64,000 nucleotides of DNA from Haloprofundus halobius (GTDB lineage Archaea > Halobacteriota > Halobacteria > Halobacteriales > Haloferacaceae), in NCBI RefSeq assembly GCF_020097835.1, contig NZ_CP083666.1, positions 806,001-870,000 of the forward strand, written 5' to 3'. Under the pieces are notes generated by a model. That model made no database searches and was not told the DNA's origin. It saw nothing but the letters and a program-made list of their open reading frames with translations. Of the stretch, positions 60,230 through 64,000 are shown piece after piece (within the stretch, counting starts at the first letter, position 1; each line of letters begins with the position of its first letter). The position numbers and the translations under genes are program-made.

Positions 60230-61984
60230 GTGAGCGCACTCAGTCAGCTGTACGTCGTGGTACTCGCCACCGTCGGTATCGGGTCGACCGCGGCGCTACT
60301 CGCGTGGCGCGAACGGCCCGAACCGGGAGCGACGCCTCTGGTCGCGATGCTCGTCGGACAGAGCTGGTGGTCGGTGTTCTTCGCGTTCGAACTGGAGGCG
60401 ACGACGCTCGCCGCCAAGACGTTCTGGTCCGACGTCCAGTGGGTGGGCGTCGTCGTCATCCCCGTCGCCTGGGTGCTGTTCGCGATGGAGTACACCGGCC
60501 GCGACCAGTACGTTCGGCTCAAGTACGTCGCGCTTCTCTCGGTCGTTCCCGTCGTCACGCTGGTGTTGGCGGCGACAGGTGGCTCCCACGACCTTCTCTA
60601 CACCGGGTCGGAACTCGTCGAACGAAACGACGTCGTGATGCTGCGACGAGACGGCGGCCCGTGGTACTGGGTGACCGCCAGTTACACGTACCTGCTCGGC
60701 TTGGTCGGCTCCGTTCCGCTGCTCGAATACGTCCGAAGCGAAACGTCACAGTTCCGCGGACAGAGCGTCGCGCTCTTGGTCGGCACCGTCGCGCCGTGGG
60801 CGAGCAACGCCCTCTTTCTGTACGGAGCGGTGCCCGTGCCCGGCTTGGACCCGACGCCCGTCGCGTTCGCCGTCTCCGGCGTCGCCTATCTCGGCGCACT
60901 CTCCCGGTTTCGCCTGCTCGGAACCAGTCCCGCGCCCAACCATCGCGCGCGACGACTCGTCTTCGAGCGCATGCAGGACGCCGCCATCGTGGTCGACAGC
61001 CACGACTACGTCGTCGACATGAACGAGAGCGCGACGGAGATGCTCGGAACGACGCCCAGAGAGATACTGGGTCGACCCGCCCGCGAGGTACTCCCGAAAT
61101 ACGACGGCGTCCCGGACGACGGCGTGGCGTCCGAGTACGTCACCGTCGACGGTCGAAGCGGACAGCGACACTACGACGTCACCGTGACACAGGTCAACGA
61201 CTTTCACGGCCGGAACGTCGGTCGAATCGTCTCGTACCACAACGTCGACGAACACCTGCGCCACCAGCAACGATTGGAGGTTCTCAACCGGGTGCTCCGA
61301 CACAACATCCGCAACGAGACGAACGTCATCTACGGCTACGCCGACCTCGTCGCCGACGAGGGCGGCACCGATGTCGAACGCGCCGAAATCATCAAGGAGC
61401 GGGCTATATCCATCGCGGAGATGGGCGAGAAAGCCAGACAGATCATCGACATCTTCGAGCAGGTACGTCGGGAATCACAGTCGGTCCCGCTCGACAAACT
61501 CGTCTCGAAACGCGTCGCCGACGCCGACGAGGAGTTCTCGGAAGTTCGGGTGCGCGCCGGTTCGCTGCCCGACGGCGTCCGCGTGAACGCGGTTCTCGGA
61601 CCGGCCGTCTCGAACCTCGTCGAGAACGCCGCCGAGCACAACACCGACGCCGACCCGCTCGTCGAGGTGGACGCGACCGTTACCGACGGCTGGGTTCGCG
61701 TCGTCGTCGCCGACAACGGTCCGGGTATCAGCGCCCACGAGCGGGTGGTGCTCGAACGCGGAACGGAGACGGCGCTCGAACACGGCAGCGGCCTCGGGCT
61801 CTGGCTGGTCGTCTGGGCGGTCGGTATCGCCGACGGAACCGTCGAGTTCGAGGAGAACGACCCGACGGGGTCGGTCGTCACCGTCGAGGTCCCGACGGTT
61901 TCGACGACGAGCGAGACACCGCGGGAGTCGGAGACAGACCCGGGTCGAGCGGAGGCGAGCGAATCCGCACCCGTCGGCGAGTGA
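60230..61984 (+). CDS. Seven-helix membrane sensor histidine kinase with PAS domain
   Basis: A 584-residue sensor. The N-terminal seven segments (about 1-225; LSQLYVVVLATVGIGSTAALLAW) match the histidine kinase N-terminal 7TM domain of haloarchaea. Then a PAS domain (about 240-340; DAAIVVDSHDYVVDMNESATEMLG), the phosphate-accepting His358 in RVLRHNIRNETN, and the HATPase with N-box NLVENAAEHN and G-box VVADNGPGI and GSGLGLW. The start is GTG at 60230. No response regulator gene is adjacent. A TATA-like AATTTATTAATAGG lies about 30-40 bases upstream. Confidence 0.88.
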   Translation: MSALSQLYVVVLATVGIGSTAALLAWRERPEPGATPLVAMLVGQSWWSVFFAFELEATTLAAKTFWSDVQWVGVVVIPVAWVLFAMEYTGRDQYVRLKYVALLSVVPVVTLVLAATGGSHDLLYTGSELVERNDVVMLRRDGGPWYWVTASYTYLLGLVGSVPLLEYVRSETSQFRGQSVALLVGTVAPWASNALFLYGAVPVPGLDPTPVAFAVSGVAYLGALSRFRLLGTSPAPNHRARRLVFERMQDAAIVVDSHDYVVDMNESATEMLGTTPREILGRPAREVLPKYDGVPDDGVASEYVTVDGRSGQRHYDVTVTQVNDFHGRNVGRIVSYHNVDEHLRHQQRLEVLNRVLRHNIRNETNVIYGYADLVADEGGTDVERAEIIKERAISIAEMGEKARQIIDIFEQVRRESQSVPLDKLVSKRVADADEEFSEVRVRAGSLPDGVRVNAVLGPAVSNLVENAAEHNTDADPLVEVDATVTDGWVRVVVADNGPGISAHERVVLERGTETALEHGSGLGLWLVVWAVGIADGTVEFEENDPTGSVVTVEVPTVSTTSETPRESETDPGRAEASESAPVGE

Positions 61985-62050
61985 CTCGGGTGCGACGCTC
62001 CGGGCGAGGTCCGCGGAAACGACTTTCTCCCCGCCGCGTCCACAGTCACC

Positions 62051-62662
62051 ATGCGCATAGACATCGTCCTCTACGACGGCTTCGACGAACTCGACGCCGT
62101 CGGCCCGTACGAGGTGTTCTCGACCGCCGCGGCGTTCGGCGCGGAGTTCGACGTGCAACTCGTGACGGTCGACGACCGCGAGCAGGTCACCGCCAGCCAC
62201 GGCCTCCGCGTCGGCGTCGACGACGTTCTCTCTGGGGCCGACACAGCGGACCGACCGGACCTCGTCGTCGTCCCCGGTGGCGGATGGAACGACCGAAGCG
62301 AGGCCGGAGCGCGAACGGAGGCCGAGCGCGGCGCGATTCCCGAAGCCGTCGCCGAACTCCACGCCGCCGGTACGACCGTCGCGTCGGTCTGCACCGGTGG
62401 AATGCTGTTGGCGACGGCCGGACTCACTAACCGACGACCGGCGGTGACTCACGGCGGCGCACTCGACGACTTACGCGAGTCGGGTGCGGAAGTCGTCGAC
62501 GCCCGCTTCGTGGACGACGGCGACGTACTCACCGCGGGCGGCGTCACCTCGGGTATCGACCTCGGCCTCCACCTGGTCGAACGCGAGGCGGGTGCGGAGA
62601 TAGCCGACCGAGTCGCCGCCGAACTGGAGTACGAGCGTCGGGAGACGCCATACCGGGGGTGA
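62051..62662 (+). CDS. DJ-1/PfpI-family protein
   Basis: A 203-residue glutamine-amidotransferase-like protein. It starts MRIDIVLYDGFDELDAVGPYEVF; the nucleophile elbow is SVCTGGMLLATAGL, with Cys in position and a Glu/Asp near the N-terminal strand; THGGALDDL and TAGGVTSGIDLGLHLVER complete the AraC-associated PfpI type. Members are isonitrile hydratases, thiol or glyoxal-damage repair proteins, or ThiJ-like; here none is certain. Confidence 0.85.
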   Translation: MRIDIVLYDGFDELDAVGPYEVFSTAAAFGAEFDVQLVTVDDREQVTASHGLRVGVDDVLSGADTADRPDLVVVPGGGWNDRSEAGARTEAERGAIPEAVAELHAAGTTVASVCTGGMLLATAGLTNRRPAVTHGGALDDLRESGAEVVDARFVDDGDVLTAGGVTSGIDLGLHLVEREAGAEIADRVAAELEYERRETPYRG

Positions 62663-62714
62663 CGCGTCTGCGTTCGAGACGCTGCGTCGACATCGAGGAG
62701 AGCTATCAGCACTC

Positions 62715-62730
62715 GAGAAAATATTTTCTC
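62715..62730. promoter_or_regulatory. 16-base perfect palindrome upstream of the first superoxide dismutase
   Basis: GAGAAAATATTTTCTC is self-complementary (62715-62730). It lies 56-71 bases before the TATA-like box and about 90 bases before the ATG. A second half site, GAGAAA, occurs at 62735-62740 on the same strand. A dimeric oxidative-stress or metal regulator is a likely ligand. Confidence 0.6.
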
Positions 62731-62785
62731 TCACGAGAAAGGACGCCTTCGGTTACACTCTCGAATGTTGACTTCTGACAGTACG

Positions 62786-62791
62786 TTTAAT
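62786..62791 (+). promoter_or_regulatory. TATA-like box of the first superoxide dismutase
   Basis: TTTAAT, 28-33 bases before the ATG at 62819, suggesting a leaderless transcript. Confidence 0.5.
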
Positions 62792-62818
62792 CGTTTCTTC
62801 GTTGACCGTCCCCACGGA

Positions 62819-63436
62819 ATGACGACTTACGAACTCCCCGACCTTCCGTACGACTACGACGCGCTCGAACCGTCCATCGACGCGCGCATCATGGAACTGC
62901 ACCACGACAAACACCACCAGGGCTACGTCGACGGCGCAAACGCTGCGCTCGACAAACTGGAACAGATGCGGAGCGACGGCGACTACGGCGACATCAAAGG
63001 CGTCGAGCGCAACCTCGCGTTCAACCTCTCGGGACACGTCAACCACACGATCTTCTGGGAGAACATGTCCCCCGACGGCGGCGGCGAACCCGGCGGCGAA
63101 CTCGCCGACGCCCTCGACGAACACTTCGGCGGCTTCGACCAGTTCAAAGACCACTTCTCGGCGGCCGCGAAGGGCGTCGAAGGCTCCGGTTGGGGTTTCC
63201 TCGCCTACGACCACGTCGCGGACAAACCCATCGTGACGATGGCCGAAAACCACCAGAATCAGACCCCGCAGGGCGTGACGCCGCTTCTGGTGCTCGACGT
63301 CTGGGAGCACGCGTACTACCTCCAGTACGAGAACGGACGCGGCGACTACGTCGACAACTTCTGGGACGTCGTCGACTGGGACGACGTCGCCGAGCGCTAC
63401 GACCAGGCGCAGTCGGCGAGTCTCATCACCGCATAG
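62819..63436 (+). CDS. sod: Fe/Mn superoxide dismutase (first copy)
   Basis: A 205-residue enzyme that converts superoxide to hydrogen peroxide and oxygen. N-terminal LPDLPYDYDALEPSIDARIMELHHDKHHQGYVDG includes metal ligand His; SGHVNHTIFWENM carries the second; DVWEHAYYLQYEN carries the Asp and last His. The ATG at 62819 is the family start (MTTYELPDLPYDYDALEP). Expected to be manganese-dependent, as in other haloarchaea. A second copy follows after 168 bases. Confidence 0.95.
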   Translation: MTTYELPDLPYDYDALEPSIDARIMELHHDKHHQGYVDGANAALDKLEQMRSDGDYGDIKGVERNLAFNLSGHVNHTIFWENMSPDGGGEPGGELADALDEHFGGFDQFKDHFSAAAKGVEGSGWGFLAYDHVADKPIVTMAENHQNQTPQGVTPLLVLDVWEHAYYLQYENGRGDYVDNFWDVVDWDDVAERYDQAQSASLITA

Positions 63437-63592
63437 TCGTCTCCGTCGGCGGAGCGAAGGCCGTCGACTCGTTTCGAAAAGGCGTCGGCTACAGATGCGG
63501 TGGCGCGGGTACGCGTAGCCTAACCGCTGCGTGTCTCGTGCTACCGTATGTCTCCTCAATCTTTAACATCGCAGCGGAGTATCATTCGGACT

Positions 63593-63598
63593 GGAGGT
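63593..63598 (+). promoter_or_regulatory. Shine-Dalgarno site of the second superoxide dismutase
   Basis: GGAGGT ends six bases before the ATG at 63605, the ideal spacing. This differs from the leaderless first copy. An ATCTTTAACATC box about 40 bases upstream (63559-63570) may drive it. Confidence 0.6.
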
Positions 63599-63604
63599 AT
63601 CAGT

Positions 63605-64000
63605 ATGAGCTACGAACTCGACCCACTCCCGTACGACTACGACGCACTCGAACCCCACATCTCCGAACAGGTGCTCACCTGGCATCACGACACCCACCAT
63701 CAAGGCTACGTCAACGGGTGGAACTCCGCCGAGGAGACGCTCGCGGAGAACCGCGAAGCCGGCGAGTTCGGCTCCTCGGGCAGCGCGCTCCGCAACGTCA
63801 CCCACAACGGCTGCGGCCACATCCTTCACGACCTGTTCTGGCAGAACATGTCCCCGGAGGGTGGCTCCGAACCCGACGGTGACCTCGCAGACCGCATCGA
63901 ACAGGACTTCGGTTCCTACGACGCCTGGAAGGGCGAGTTCGAGGCCGCCGCGAAGAACGCCTCCGGCTGGGCGCTGCTCGTCTACGACACGTTCTCGAAC
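63605..64000 (+). CDS. sod: Fe/Mn superoxide dismutase (second copy, cut by window end)
   Basis: The first 132 residues of a second superoxide dismutase: MSYELDPLPYDYDALEPHISEQVLTWHHDTHHQGYVNGWN, NGCGHILHDLFWQNM and FEAAAKNASGWALLVYDTFSN. It differs from the first copy at many core positions (TWHHDTHH against ELHHDKHH; NGCGHILHDLFW against LSGHVNHTIFW), so it is an older duplicate, not a recent one. The C-terminal ligands lie beyond the window. Confidence 0.95.
   Translation, partial: MSYELDPLPYDYDALEPHISEQVLTWHHDTHHQGYVNGWNSAEETLAENREAGEFGSSGSALRNVTHNGCGHILHDLFWQNMSPEGGSEPDGDLADRIEQDFGSYDAWKGEFEAAAKNASGWALLVYDTFSN

Noticed and set aside
60202-62430. 742-residue Arg-rich plus-strand frame
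   Set aside because: Runs through two real genes in another frame; pure G/C-bias shadow.
1-64000. Defence island, prophage or integrated plasmid
   Set aside because: No integrase, phage structural, restriction, toxin or CRISPR-associated genes; housekeeping genes are spread throughout.

Overview
The window is a piece of a haloarchaeal chromosome. The DNA is GC-rich with strong G/C at third codon positions, the proteins are very acidic (Asp/Glu-rich), and many genes have a TATA-like box about 25-35 bases before the start codon with no leader, as is usual in Halobacteria. The gene set is archaeal: GatE, Pelota, RqcH (NEMF-type), FEN-1, Elp3, MptE, a RecJ-like protein with S1 and OB folds, a HalOD1 protein, and Tat-type lipoprotein signals. 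I cannot name the genus. Gene order and style fit Haloferacales-type organisms, but that is an impression.

Layout. 0-6.4 kb: two PadR-like regulator paralogs flanking a 48-codon gene, an amphi-Trp gene and a strongly folded non-coding stretch; then an AI-2E-type permease, a MgtC/DUF4010 membrane protein and a class III aminotransferase. 6.4-14 kb: small hypotheticals, MutY, a DsrE protein, an FMN reductase, a clan GH-A glycosidase, thymidine kinase, a Yip1 membrane protein and a long RecJ-like protein that has lost its DHH motif. 14-18 kb: a regulator divergent from a methyltransferase-MFS pair with a clear palindrome between them, then a thioesterase. 18-28 kb: Elp3, a SHOCT protein, a DUF4397 protein, then RqcH, three tandem DUF4013 membrane proteins and Pelota, so two ribosome-rescue factors bracket a family of membrane proteins. 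28-36 kb: ornithine cyclodeaminase-like enzyme, MFS transporter, DUF3054, GNAT, FEN-1, HdeD-like, BolA. 35-41 kb: an AGE-type sugar epimerase facing a complete CUT1 sugar ABC transporter (binding lipoprotein, two permeases, ATPase). 41-52 kb: an orphan IS200/IS605-like right-end hairpin, fumarase, zinc microprotein, GatE, HalOD1, MazG-like, Lrp regulator, EamA and MFS transporters, MaoC, TrmJ-type methyltransferase, riboflavin synthase and HtpX.

52.7-57.5 kb is a zone of gene decay around the pterin genes (dihydropteroate synthase-like and mptE): a broken M48 peptidase, a 5'-truncated signal peptidase, and two dehydrogenase 3' ends joined head-to-head. The window closes with a photolyase, a UbiA prenyltransferase, a membrane histidine kinase, a DJ-1/PfpI protein and two superoxide dismutases in tandem, the second cut by the window end. 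I found no rRNA, tRNA, CRISPR array, intact insertion sequence or prophage.

The most interesting items are the structured RNA candidate at about 700-795, the catalytically degenerate RecJ/Cdc45-like protein, the palindrome-controlled methyltransferase-efflux module, the RqcH-DUF4013x3-Pelota island, the orphan IS605-type hairpin, and the palindrome before the first superoxide dismutase.
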